DNA from: Bacteroidetes bacterium UBA6661
Lineage (GTDB): Bacteria > Bacteroidota > Bacteroidia > AKYH767-A > OLB10
Reading direction: 5' to 3'
Assembly: GCA_002455375.1 (NCBI GenBank)
Contig: DKKR01000030.1
Span: 12,774-30,032 of the forward strand
Length of the DNA stretch: 17,259 nt
Positions 6,804-14,310 of this stretch are shown here, one piece after another. Position numbers and translations under genes: made by a program. Positions within the stretch are counted from its first letter, which is position 1. Each line of letters opens with the position of its first letter. Under the pieces are notes generated by a model that did not search any database, was not told the origin of the DNA, and saw nothing but the letters and a program-made list of their open reading frames with translations.

Positions 6804-7691
6804 CTACTCCTTTGGATAATATACCGTAAAAACTCTGTTGAGGTTAAAACCAAAATGAATGCCGCCATCAAGCCAGTCGCCTGTTGTTTCGGCAATAAAT
6901 CCTTTTTCAACCATACTACGCGAATTGGTAAAATGTATCTGAAAAACGTGACCTCCGGTTTCAATATCAAAGCCTACGGCAAGTGAGTTTTTATATGTAT
7001 CACTAATCTGGTCAGGAAATACATAATAATACTCTGCTGTAAATGCTATACTCTTAGAAATTTTTATTCTTCCGCCACCGCCTAATGCAAATACATCATT
7101 TTTTTCATTTGCTGTTGGTACCAGATTGCGATGAATGAGTGTTGGCATTAACTGTATAGAAAACGCATTGGAAAGCTTTGATGCTGCTAGTAACTGATAG
7201 GAATAAGTCAGCCTGGAAGAAAAATAATTTTTACGCTGTGGGTCTGTAAATTTTAATGAGTTTAGTTGCATTGACGCCACAGCGGTAAGTGTAACAGGTG
7301 TTCCACCTTTGCGTTGCTTCAGAAATTTAACTTTTAATAACCCATCATACATTTTTTCAAACGTGCTGCGCCCTATACCAACATTCAACCAGTCTGTAAC
7401 TCCATAGTCAAATCCCAGGCGCATGGTGGCATTGTCCAACCCGAAAAACTCATATCCTCCACTATTTATCTGCCCAAAGCGATGCAATATCATTAACTGT
7501 AACACTCCTTGTTTGTTATTTTCAACACTATGTCCGTTAATAAGCCTGGTTGATTTAAATGTTGCCGTAACTTCTTCTTTCTTTTCTTTCTCTCCACTTT
7601 CACTAAGCATTTTCATCAGGTCATCCTGTGCAGTTGCATGTAGTGTGATAAAAGTAAATCCAATAAAAAACAGTTTTCTGATTGGTAGCAT
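6804..7691 (-). CDS. DUF5777-family outer-membrane beta-barrel protein
   Basis: 295 residues from the ATG at 7691, giving the signal peptide MLPIRKLFFIGFTFITLHATA; an in-frame start 14 codons upstream would overlap the previous gene and hide the signal. After a charged linker (SGEKEKKEEVTATFKSTRLI), the rest alternates polar and hydrophobic residues with many aromatic and Gly turns (MRLGFDYGVTDWLNVGIG, GGGGRIKISKSIAFTAEYYY), as in outer-membrane barrels. It matches what I know of the DUF5777 family. It is last in a four-gene operon after two cytochrome lipoproteins and a YceI-like protein, with 10 bases between stop and start. The function is not established; the context suggests the membrane-spanning part of an envelope redox or transport unit. 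Confidence 0.85.
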   Translation of the reverse strand: MLPIRKLFFIGFTFITLHATAQDDLMKMLSESGEKEKKEEVTATFKSTRLINGHSVENNKQGVLQLMILHRFGQINSGGYEFFGLDNATMRLGFDYGVTDWLNVGIGRSTFEKMYDGLLKVKFLKQRKGGTPVTLTAVASMQLNSLKFTDPQRKNYFSSRLTYSYQLLAASKLSNAFSIQLMPTLIHRNLVPTANEKNDVFALGGGGRIKISKSIAFTAEYYYVFPDQISDTYKNSLAVGFDIETGGHVFQIHFTNSRSMVEKGFIAETTGDWLDGGIHFGFNLNRVFTVYYPKE

Positions 7692-7701
7692 AAAAATATA
7701 T

Positions 7702-8253
7702 TTAGTTCTTCTTTTGATAAGGAGCAAGTTCAAATTTACAAGTTACTTTAACAACTTCGGCAATATTTTGAATTACTAATTTCGGAATTTCAACATTATG
7801 GTCTTTTAAAGCAACATTAAAGCTGCCTTCAATTGCTGGCACGCCTCCTTTAAAACTATAGTTTGCTTTATAGTTTGCAGGCTTCTCAATGCCATGAATA
7901 GTAATGTTTCCGTTTACAGTCACCTGATATGCTGTGTCACGATCAATTACCAATTGCTCCTGAATTTTTCCTTTAAAAGTGGCGTCTTTATATTTATCAC
8001 TTTCCAGATATTTTTCATTGAAGTGTTCTTCCATTAATGCTTTTTCAAATTTGAATGAACGAATGGCTACCAGCGAAACAATATCACCTGTTGTAATATT
8101 CAAAATGCAATGTGCCTTTTTGCTTGTGGCATCAATGTTTTCGAGCGGTGCTTCTGAAAAGAAAGAAATTGTACCGGCATTGGTTGTAAACACATTTTGT
8201 GCCTGTGCATAATGCATGCCTGTTATTAATACACATAGAATAAATTTTTTCAT
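7702..8253 (-). CDS. YceI-like periplasmic lipid/isoprenoid-binding protein
   Basis: 183 residues with a signal peptide (MKKFILCVLITGMHYAQA). The mature sequence follows the YceI lipocalin-like barrel: TTNAGTISFFSEAPLENIDATS at the N-terminus, IRSFKFEKALMEEHFNEKYL with the conserved F...HF pattern, SDKYKDATFKGKI, then VNGNITIHGIEKPANYKANY. YceI relatives bind long polyisoprenoid chains, including quinone-like molecules, in an elongated barrel; the ligand here is unknown. It lies third in the cytochrome operon, 10 bases from both neighbours. Bound quinone would make it a plausible electron or cofactor shuttle to the adjacent cytochromes, but that is inference. Confidence 0.88.
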   Translation of the reverse strand: MKKFILCVLITGMHYAQAQNVFTTNAGTISFFSEAPLENIDATSKKAHCILNITTGDIVSLVAIRSFKFEKALMEEHFNEKYLESDKYKDATFKGKIQEQLVIDRDTAYQVTVNGNITIHGIEKPANYKANYSFKGGVPAIEGSFNVALKDHNVEIPKLVIQNIAEVVKVTCKFELAPYQKKN

Positions 8254-8263
8254 TTTTTAATGT

Positions 8264-8635
8264 TTAATTATTGGGCGCACCCTGATTAATCCAGATTGAA
8301 ATTTTTTTGATGTTACAGTCACTTAATTTATTTTGATTTTTTGGCATAGGTTCATATCCCGAATCATGATTGAGTGATCCTAAAAGTTTTCCATTGTCGG
8401 CATAGATTTTAATCGCTGCATAAGTATCAATAACAACATTACCCTGCGCCATAGATGCCGAATGACAAATCTTACAATTGCTGCTTACTATTGGTGCCAC
8501 TGTCTGTGAATAAGTTATGTTAAGTGTATCACAGTTGCCTGTGTTTGGATATAACTCATCTTCCACATCATAATAACAACTACTAATGCAGAGTGCAATA
8601 AAAATACCCGAAATAAGAATTAAACTTTTATTCAT
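8264..8635 (-). CDS. Single-haem c-type cytochrome lipoprotein
   Basis: 123 residues. The N-terminus is a lipoprotein signal (MNKSLILISGIFIALCISSC) with acylation at Cys20. The mature part has one haem c site, CKICH (Cys54, Cys57, His58), and a likely distal ligand Met97 in EPMPKN. Two further cysteines, Cys35 (GNCDTLNITY) and Cys107 (SDCNIKKI), sit before the first strand and the last helix and could form a disulfide. The sequence TYSQTVAPI ... CKICHS ... TYAAIK ... WINQGAPNN repeats the layout of the second domain of the upstream gene product, so the two genes are probably related by duplication. It is second in the operon, six bases after its neighbour. The electron donor and acceptor are unknown. 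Confidence 0.85.
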   Translation of the reverse strand: MNKSLILISGIFIALCISSCYYDVEDELYPNTGNCDTLNITYSQTVAPIVSSNCKICHSASMAQGNVVIDTYAAIKIYADNGKLLGSLNHDSGYEPMPKNQNKLSDCNIKKISIWINQGAPNN

Positions 8636-8641
8636 GCTTTG

Positions 8642-9343
8642 TTAATTGTCGGGGTAACCATCGTTAACCCATTTAATGATTTGTTTTATTTTACAGTTAG
8701 GGATATATTTTGTTGAATCTTCCTTGTCAGGCATGGTAAAATATCCGTCTGCATGGGTAACAGCACCAACTAACTGCCCTGTCATTGCAACAGCAGATAC
8801 ATCATCATAAGTAACCAATGAAAGATTTCCCAATGGTGCACTTCCGCTATGACAAGTCTGACAAATGGTTTGCATAATAGGTAAAATGTTTCCTGCAAAT
8901 GTTACGTTAACACTATCGCAACCCAGACATTCATTATTTTTTGCTCCTTGCAGTATCCATTGGTAAATATCGTTAATCTGAACACTGCTTAGTGGTGAAC
9001 CCGGTGGTGGTGGCATGATATCATCAGGATCATTTTCAACAAGCACTTTGTAGAGTTTGCTGTCTTCGGGTTTTCCGGCTTTCACTTTTCCTGTCTGAAT
9101 AATATTGGCATAAGTATCTAAAATAACACCATCTTCTGCAGTAGTAACATCATGACATCCACTATATGCACAAGATGCATTTATTATAGGCTGAATGGTG
9201 TTTTTAAAATAAATAGTATCGGAGTTGCAATCTTCAGTGGCAGTGCTGTCATCCGTTGCAATAGCCAGGTCCTGTGGCTCGTGCTTACATGAAGTTGCGG
9301 CAATTGTCAGAAGCATTACCCAGAAAAATATTATTTTATTCAT
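8642..9343 (-). CDS. Two-domain c-type cytochrome lipoprotein
   Basis: 233 residues with a lipoprotein signal (MNKIIFFWVMLLTIAATSC; acylated Cys19). There are two tandem cytochrome-like domains. Domain 1 (about 39-139) has a spaced haem motif CAYSGCH (Cys58, Cys63, His64) and a Met110-Pro ligand segment (DDIMPPPPGSP). Domain 2 (about 142-233) has CQTCH (Cys161, Cys164, His165) and Met204 (YFTMPDKED). Each domain is bracketed by an extra cysteine pair (39/139 and 142/217) that could be disulfides. These small cytochrome modules are common in Bacteroidota and Planctomycetota envelope proteins. It is the first gene of the four-gene operon; the 156 bases upstream separate it from the divergent tatA. 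Haem binding is well supported; the redox partner is unknown. Confidence 0.87.
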   Translation of the reverse strand: MNKIIFFWVMLLTIAATSCKHEPQDLAIATDDSTATEDCNSDTIYFKNTIQPIINASCAYSGCHDVTTAEDGVILDTYANIIQTGKVKAGKPEDSKLYKVLVENDPDDIMPPPPGSPLSSVQINDIYQWILQGAKNNECLGCDSVNVTFAGNILPIMQTICQTCHSGSAPLGNLSLVTYDDVSAVAMTGQLVGAVTHADGYFTMPDKEDSTKYIPNCKIKQIIKWVNDGYPDN

Positions 9344-9451
9344 GCATCATTTAAATTTAAAACAAATAAAAAAGTTATATTCTAATTATAGCTTATAAAA
9401 ATGTGTTAATGGGAAAATTTATCGCCTGAAAGGTAATAAACACAAATATTC

Positions 9452-9484
9452 ATTGTTTCAACATGGGCTTTTGAGTTACTTTTG
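9452..9484 (+). promoter_or_regulatory. Bacteroidota-type promoter of tatA
   Basis: A -7 element TACTTTTG (9477-9484) matches TAnnTTTG exactly, with ATTG (9452-9455) 21 bases upstream as the -33 element. The spacing equals that of the glnN promoter in this window. Transcription would start around 9491, giving a leader of about ten bases to the ATG at 9500. Confidence 0.5.
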
Positions 9485-9499
9485 CTCAAATTTTAAGAT

Positions 9500-9769
9500 A
9501 TGAACGGCATGATTTTATTTTTAGATAATCTTGGTGGCGGTGAATTGTTGGTAATCATGGTGTTTGTATTGTTCTTCTTCGGATCAAAAAAAGTTCCTGA
9601 CTTAGCCAGAGGGCTTGGTCGTGCCAGCCGCGAGTTTAAAGATGCTATGAATGGTGTACAGCGCGAAATAGAGCAGAGTATACAAACTCCGCCACCGCCA
9701 CCACAAAAATCTGTTGAAAAGCCTGTAACCCCCGAAAAAAATGGGGGGGTAGATGAAAAAACCGACTAA
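9500..9769 (+). CDS. tatA: Twin-arginine translocase subunit TatA/TatE
   Basis: 89 residues with the standard TatA plan: one membrane helix (about 14-31, ELLVIMVFVLFFFG), the FGSKKVPDLARGLGRA hinge and amphipathic helix (about 31-60), then a polar tail rich in Pro and charge. TatA subunits polymerise to form the passage through which folded, cofactor-bearing proteins cross the inner membrane, after TatBC recognises the RR signal. No tatC is nearby; separate tatA and tatC loci are common in Bacteroidota. A second Met at codon 4 (9509) could also serve as start. The last codons run through seven G in a row (9743-9749), so the C-terminus is prone to slippage or sequencing error. A promoter lies directly upstream. 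Confidence 0.93.
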   Translation: MNGMILFLDNLGGGELLVIMVFVLFFFGSKKVPDLARGLGRASREFKDAMNGVQREIEQSIQTPPPPPQKSVEKPVTPEKNGGVDEKTD

Positions 9770-9772
9770 TTT

Positions 9773-9799
9773 TAGGTAAAGTACCCTATTTTTTAGGGG
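9773..9799 (+). promoter_or_regulatory. Mutually exclusive hairpins between tatA and glnN
   Basis: Three short arms lie in a row: TAGG (9773-9776), CCCTA (9784-9788) and TAGGG (9794-9798). The middle arm can pair with either outer arm, with loops of 7 and 5 bases. This could act as weak termination of the tatA message or read-through control into glnN. It lies upstream of the glnN promoter, so it would not be on the glnN primary transcript. Stems are short and the function is unproven. Confidence 0.3.
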
Positions 9800-9825
9800 G
9801 GTGTTTGAAAAAAAACGATATTTTT

Positions 9826-9858
9826 CTTGACATTGCCCTTTTTTTCAATGTATTTTTG
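9826..9858 (+). promoter_or_regulatory. Bacteroidota-type promoter of glnN
   Basis: The -7 element TATTTTTG (9851-9858) matches TAnnTTTG exactly; CTTG (9826-9829, part of TTGACA) lies 21 bases upstream as the -33 element. The predicted start of transcription, about 9865, leaves a leader of about 20 bases to the ATG at 9887. Confidence 0.6.
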
Positions 9859-9886
9859 ACCCGTCTTAAAAAAATCCAATCACTAT

Positions 9887-12076
9887 ATGAGCAATGTTCG
9901 CTTTCGTGCCCTTGATGCTACCAATGGGCGCATACCTGTAAAAATTACCCCTCCGTCAGTTAAGGTATCTGACTATTTTGCTACAAATGTATTCACTAAA
10001 GAAGCTATGTTTAAGTTCTTACCCAAGAATGCATTTAATGCTGTAATGTCAGCAATTGAAACGGGTGAAAAAATAGACCGTAAAATAGCAGGTGAAATTG
10101 CCCATGGCATGAAAGAATGGGCCATCAGCAAAGGTGCTACACACTACACACATTGGTTTCAACCACTAACAGGTGCTACTGCCGAAAAACACGATAGCTT
10201 TTTCGACATCAGTAATGATAATTCATTCGAGCATTTTTCAGGAAGTTCTTTAGTACAACAGGAGCCTGATGCAAGTAGTTTTCCAAGTGGCGGAATAAGA
10301 AATACTTTTGAAGCTCGTGGCTACACTGCATGGGATCCGGGTTCTCCGGCATTTATTATTGAAAGCCCTAATGGACGCACACTTTGTATTCCTACTATTT
10401 ATGTTTCTTATACAGGTGAAACACTCGACTACAAAGCTCCATTGTTAAAAGCATTACATACATTGAATGAAGTAGCTGTTCCGGTGGCACAATATTTTGA
10501 TAAAGACATCACTCGTGTTAGTACAACATTGGGTATTGAACAAGAATATTTTTTAGTTGACACTTCTTTGTTTTATGCACGACCCGATTTAGCCATTACA
10601 GGAAGAACTGTGTTTGGTCATTCACCGGCAAAAGGACAACAATTGGAAGATCATTACTTTGGTTCTATTCCCGACAGAGTAAATGCATTTATGAACGATT
10701 TTGAGATTGAAGCATACAAGCTTGGTATTCCATTGAAGACACGTCATAATGAAGTGGCCCCATGTCAGTTTGAATGTGCTCCTATTTTTGAAGAAATAAA
10801 TCTTGCTGTTGATCACAATCAACTTCTCATGGATTTGATGGATAAAGTTGCCCGCAGACATCATTTTAAAGTGTTGTTTCATGAAAAGCCCTATGCAGGA
10901 ATTAACGGTAGCGGCAAGCACAACAACTGGAGTATGGTTACCAACACCGGAAAAAATTTATTGTCGCCAGGTGGAAATCCAAAATCCAACCTCATGTTTT
11001 TAACTTTCTTTATCAATACCATAAAGGCTGTTCACGAACATGCAGACCTGTTGCGTGCAAGCATTGCTTCGGCAGCTAATGACCATCGTTTAGGTGCTAA
11101 TGAAGCACCACCGGCCATCATGAGTGTTTTTCTTGGTGCACAGTTAAGCAGTATCTTAGATAACATCGAGAAAAAAGTTGGTTCAAGCAAAATGAGTGTT
11201 GAGGATAAGACAGCACTAAAACTTAACATAGGTAAAATACCTGAAATTTTACTTGACAATACAGATCGTAACCGCACATCGCCCTTTGCCTTTACAGGAA
11301 ATAAATTTGAGTTTCGTGCAGTAGGTTCATCTGCCAATTGCAGTAATTCAATGGCTATTCTTAATACCATTGTTGCTGATCAACTTCGTAAATTCAGAAA
11401 AGAAGTAGATGCTTTAATTAAAAAGAATGTCAAGAAAGACGAAGCTATTTTGCGTGTGCTGCGTCAGTATATTGTTGAAACAAAAAGTATTCGATTCGAA
11501 GGAAACGGATATAGTGAAGAGTGGGTAAAAGAAGCTAAAAAAAGAGGTCTTTCTAATCATCAGACAACACCTGTTGCATTAGATGCAATGATTTCAAAAA
11601 AATCTTTGAAACTTTTTGAAGACAACCATATTTTTACACATCGCGAAGCTGAAGCAAGACACGAAATTATGCTTGAAACATATATCAAGAAAATAGAAAT
11701 TGAAAGTCGTGTCATTGGTGATCTGGCACAAAACCATATTATTCCTGCCGCATTCCGTTATCAGAATTTTCTGGCAGAGACTGTTGATAATCTGAAAGAC
11801 TGCGATCTGAAAGCAGAAACATATTCCACACAGTTGCAACTGATAAAAGAAATCAGTGCTCATGTAAATGCCATTAAGAAAAATGTTGATGCCATGCTTG
11901 CATCACGGGATAAAGGAAATAAAATAGCAGATATAAGGGATAAAGCAATTTTTTATTGTGATAAGGTTAAAGTATTCTTTACAACAATCCGCGAACATGT
12001 TGATGCATTGGAAATGATTATTGATGATGAAATCTGGCCAATGGTAAAATACCGCGAATTGGTTACAATCAGATAA
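9887..12076 (+). CDS. glnN: Type III glutamine synthetase
   Basis: 729 residues, the usual size of the large GSIII class found in Bacteroidota, cyanobacteria and some others (GSI is about 450-470). It makes glutamine from glutamate, ammonia and ATP in the cytoplasm. Class features are present in order: FPSGGIRNTFEARGYTAWDP (132-151), metal-binding GIEQEYFLVD (216-225), KTRHNEVAPCQFE (284-296), and the nucleotide/glutamate loop NGSGKHNNWS (340-349). A long C-terminal helical extension (about 600-729) follows, typical of GSIII. The ATG at 9887 follows an A-rich leader and a good promoter; a strong terminator closes the gene, so it is a single-gene transcript. No ammonium transporter, PII protein or glutamate synthase is adjacent, so nitrogen control cannot be read from context. 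Confidence 0.97.
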   Translation: MSNVRFRALDATNGRIPVKITPPSVKVSDYFATNVFTKEAMFKFLPKNAFNAVMSAIETGEKIDRKIAGEIAHGMKEWAISKGATHYTHWFQPLTGATAEKHDSFFDISNDNSFEHFSGSSLVQQEPDASSFPSGGIRNTFEARGYTAWDPGSPAFIIESPNGRTLCIPTIYVSYTGETLDYKAPLLKALHTLNEVAVPVAQYFDKDITRVSTTLGIEQEYFLVDTSLFYARPDLAITGRTVFGHSPAKGQQLEDHYFGSIPDRVNAFMNDFEIEAYKLGIPLKTRHNEVAPCQFECAPIFEEINLAVDHNQLLMDLMDKVARRHHFKVLFHEKPYAGINGSGKHNNWSMVTNTGKNLLSPGGNPKSNLMFLTFFINTIKAVHEHADLLRASIASAANDHRLGANEAPPAIMSVFLGAQLSSILDNIEKKVGSSKMSVEDKTALKLNIGKIPEILLDNTDRNRTSPFAFTGNKFEFRAVGSSANCSNSMAILNTIVADQLRKFRKEVDALIKKNVKKDEAILRVLRQYIVETKSIRFEGNGYSEEWVKEAKKRGLSNHQTTPVALDAMISKKSLKLFEDNHIFTHREAEARHEIMLETYIKKIEIESRVIGDLAQNHIIPAAFRYQNFLAETVDNLKDCDLKAETYSTQLQLIKEISAHVNAIKKNVDAMLASRDKGNKIADIRDKAIFYCDKVKVFFTTIREHVDALEMIIDDEIWPMVKYRELVTIR

Positions 12077-12087
12077 TAATGTTGCAT

Positions 12088-12118
12088 AAAAAAGCTGTCC
12101 TTCGGGGCAGCTTTTTTT
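12088..12118. terminator. Strong bidirectional intrinsic terminator
   Basis: A-rich arm and GCTGTCC (12088-12100), a UUCG loop (12101-12104), GGGCAGC (12105-12111) and a run of seven T. The 7-bp GC-rich core has one G-U pair and is extended by A-T pairs. It begins 11 bases after the glnN stop. The minus strand has the mirror arrangement ending in six T, so it can also end the nadA-nadD operon, whose last stop is at 12226. Confidence 0.92.
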
Positions 12119-12225
12119 GTTTAGAAGCTATATGCAAACGTAAGTGCAATTGGTTTAAGATGCAACAATTGATATTATTTCAAAACTACTTAACCAAAAT
12201 TTGGAATTCTAAACTTCCCAACTCA

Positions 12226-12801
12226 TTACTTCTTATAAAAATTCATTTCATCAATGTAATTATACACAGACTCGGGAAGATAAAAGCGAACATCTTTTCC
12301 TTCTTTGATGGCTTGTCTGATAAATGTAGATGATATTTCAATTAATGGTGCCTGAATAATTTTTACTGAAGGATGGTTCTTTAATTCACCACCATCAGAA
12401 TCCGGTCGTGGATAAATGTATATTTTATAGTTTTCTAAAATCTGCTCAAAGTTTTTCCACTTATGAAAAGTAACAAGGTTGTCGCTGCCCATTATCAACA
12501 CAAACTCATGTTGTGGAAATTTTTCATTCAGATGAACTAATGTATTAATCGTATAGGAAGGTTTGGGTAAACCAAATTCTATTTTAGAAATTTTTATTTT
12601 CTTATAGCTGCCAATGGCTGCTTCCACTAAATGTAATCTCTGATAATCATTAAGCAATGAGCCCGCAGGTTTTAGCGGATTATGAGGTGAAACCACCAGC
12701 CACACCTGTTCTAAATCTGTAAACTCTGCAAAATAATTGGCAATCATCATGTGCCCGTTATGTACAGGATTAAAAGAACCAAAAAATAAACCAACCTTCA
12801 T
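12226..12801 (-). CDS. nadD: Nicotinate-nucleotide adenylyltransferase
   Basis: 191 residues, normal length. The nucleotidyltransferase motif GSFNPVHNGH (8-17) with its two catalytic His residues, the GSDN loop (105-108) with Trp115 just after, and the C-terminal ISSTFIR motif (156-162) are all intact. It converts nicotinate mononucleotide and ATP to nicotinate adenine dinucleotide, the step before NAD synthetase. It is the last gene of the operon; its ATG directly follows the stop codon of the MORN-repeat gene with no base between, so translation is likely coupled. With nadA in the same operon, de novo NAD synthesis appears coordinated; nadB and nadC are not in the window. Confidence 0.96.
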   Translation of the reverse strand: MKVGLFFGSFNPVHNGHMMIANYFAEFTDLEQVWLVVSPHNPLKPAGSLLNDYQRLHLVEAAIGSYKKIKISKIEFGLPKPSYTINTLVHLNEKFPQHEFVLIMGSDNLVTFHKWKNFEQILENYKIYIYPRPDSDGGELKNHPSVKIIQAPLIEISSTFIRQAIKEGKDVRFYLPESVYNYIDEMNFYKK

Positions 12802-14310
12802 TTAGTTAATTCTTATTCTGTCAATGCGGGTAATTTTATCTGCCTGATAATTGATAGTTAAAATCAACACTCCTTTATCATCATAAATTTTCCATAATCC
12901 ATTCCGCTGACCTTGTTTGTACTGTCGCACTTCATGCAACTTTCCATTATCGTTGTAATAAATATGCTCACCATCTTCTAGTCCATCAATATATTTTCCT
13001 GTAAATGCAGTTTTGCCGTTTTTATAGGTCTGATGCCATGTACCGAATTTTAATCCATCGGCATATTCACCATCGGCAATATATTCGCCATTGTTATACT
13101 TCCAAAGCCCCTCTTTTTTACCTTCAACATATTTTCCTGTTGCAATGAGTTGTAATGAGTCGTTATACTCTTTAGAAACACCTTCTTCTTTACCATTAAT
13201 AAAAGACTCATCACGTCTGACTTCACCATTCTTAAAATACCATTTCCATTCACCTTCAGGAAGTCCGTTTTTATAACTTCCAATTTGCTGTACTGCTCCA
13301 TTTGGAAATAAGAATTTCCACTCATCAATACGTTTTCCATCTTTATATTTTCCAATGGAATGCACCGAACCATCATCATAGAAAAATTTCCATTCTCCCT
13401 GTCTGTTTCCATTATCATCTGTTATTCCTTCGGCAATTGGTTTATCGTCTTCAAACAATTTACCTGATATAACATTTCCCTTCTCATCATAAATTTTTTC
13501 TACCCCCTGGCGCTTATCATTTATTACATTTACAATAGACTTTACTTTTCCTCCTAAATAAAAATCTCGCTTTACTTCAAACTTTGTTGTACTTTTTTTA
13601 TCAATTACCAGCTCATCATTTTTATACCTTTCTGAAAGACTTAATGAACCATCATTATTGTAAACTCTATAAAAACCATTCTTTTTTCCGTCAAGATATT
13701 CTGTTTCTTCTTTTACTTTATCATTATCAAAAAAAACTTTCCACACTCCTTGCTTTAATCCAAATTTATCAATTCTGTTAATTCTCTCTTCGCTGCGAAC
13801 ATAACCCTCGTGATAAGTTGTGATGGTAATTAATCTGCCATCATCTGCATAAGACTTAGCAATTCCATCTTCAACACCATTCTTGAAAGGTACAATATTT
13901 ACAACCTTACCATTTTCACCAAAGTCTTTTACCCAACCTTGTCTGATACCTTCTTTTACTTCTTCTTCCTGTTTTAACTTGCCATCGGAAAAATAGTAAC
14001 GCTGTAATCCGTTTTTTAATCCGTTATTATAAGTTAATTCACTGGCAATTTTTCCGTTTTCATTGTAAAATTTCCATAAACCTTCGGGCTTATTATTATG
14101 TCTGCTGCCTTCGGATTTTAACTTTCCATTTTCAAAATATGATTTCCATAAACCCTCGGGCTTGCCATTTACGAAGTTACCTTCACTGCTTTTATTACCA
14201 TTATGATAATAAAAAGTTTTAAATCCATTAGTAACGGTACTGTCTGTTTGTGCAAATAAGTTTGAATTAAAAAATATAAAAAATGCTGCAATCAGTATTC
14301 TACAAACCAT
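12802..14310 (-). CDS. Exported MORN-repeat protein (YwqK-like), inside the NAD operon
   Basis: 502 residues from the ATG at 14310; a TTG six codons upstream is less likely. A signal peptide (MVCRILIAAFFIFFNSNLFA) is followed by roughly twenty repeats of 21-24 residues. The consensus is about NGKxxxEGxxxNGKPEGLWKxYxENG, the MORN_2 / YwqK type. Such repeats form an extended beta structure; individual units vary, and one between about residues 170 and 250 is longer. No catalytic domain is visible. Exported multi-MORN proteins are frequent in Bacteroidota and their role is mostly unknown; the automated label 'antitoxin YwqK' often given to them is not supported here, since no toxin gene is adjacent. 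It overlaps the nadA stop by 11 bases and abuts nadD, so it is embedded in a biosynthetic operon. Confidence 0.88.
   Translation of the reverse strand: MVCRILIAAFFIFFNSNLFAQTDSTVTNGFKTFYYHNGNKSSEGNFVNGKPEGLWKSYFENGKLKSEGSRHNNKPEGLWKFYNENGKIASELTYNNGLKNGLQRYYFSDGKLKQEEEVKEGIRQGWVKDFGENGKVVNIVPFKNGVEDGIAKSYADDGRLITITTYHEGYVRSEERINRIDKFGLKQGVWKVFFDNDKVKEETEYLDGKKNGFYRVYNNDGSLSLSERYKNDELVIDKKSTTKFEVKRDFYLGGKVKSIVNVINDKRQGVEKIYDEKGNVISGKLFEDDKPIAEGITDDNGNRQGEWKFFYDDGSVHSIGKYKDGKRIDEWKFLFPNGAVQQIGSYKNGLPEGEWKWYFKNGEVRRDESFINGKEEGVSKEYNDSLQLIATGKYVEGKKEGLWKYNNGEYIADGEYADGLKFGTWHQTYKNGKTAFTGKYIDGLEDGEHIYYNDNGKLHEVRQYKQGQRNGLWKIYDDKGVLILTINYQADKITRIDRIRIN

Noticed and set aside
7692..7733. Upstream start adding 14 residues to the DUF5777 protein
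   Set aside because: It would overlap the YceI-like gene by 32 bases and place a basic segment ahead of an otherwise clean signal peptide.
12079..12333. 84-codon open frame after glnN
   Set aside because: It starts inside the terminator hairpin, runs antisense into nadD and has no protein-like character.
13050..13418. 122-codon minus-strand frame inside the MORN gene
   Set aside because: It is another frame of the same repeat DNA; its apparent repeats follow from the MORN codon periodicity.
12802..14310. Toxin-antitoxin reading of the YwqK-like protein
   Set aside because: No toxin gene is adjacent and the protein is exported; MORN repeats alone do not indicate an antitoxin.
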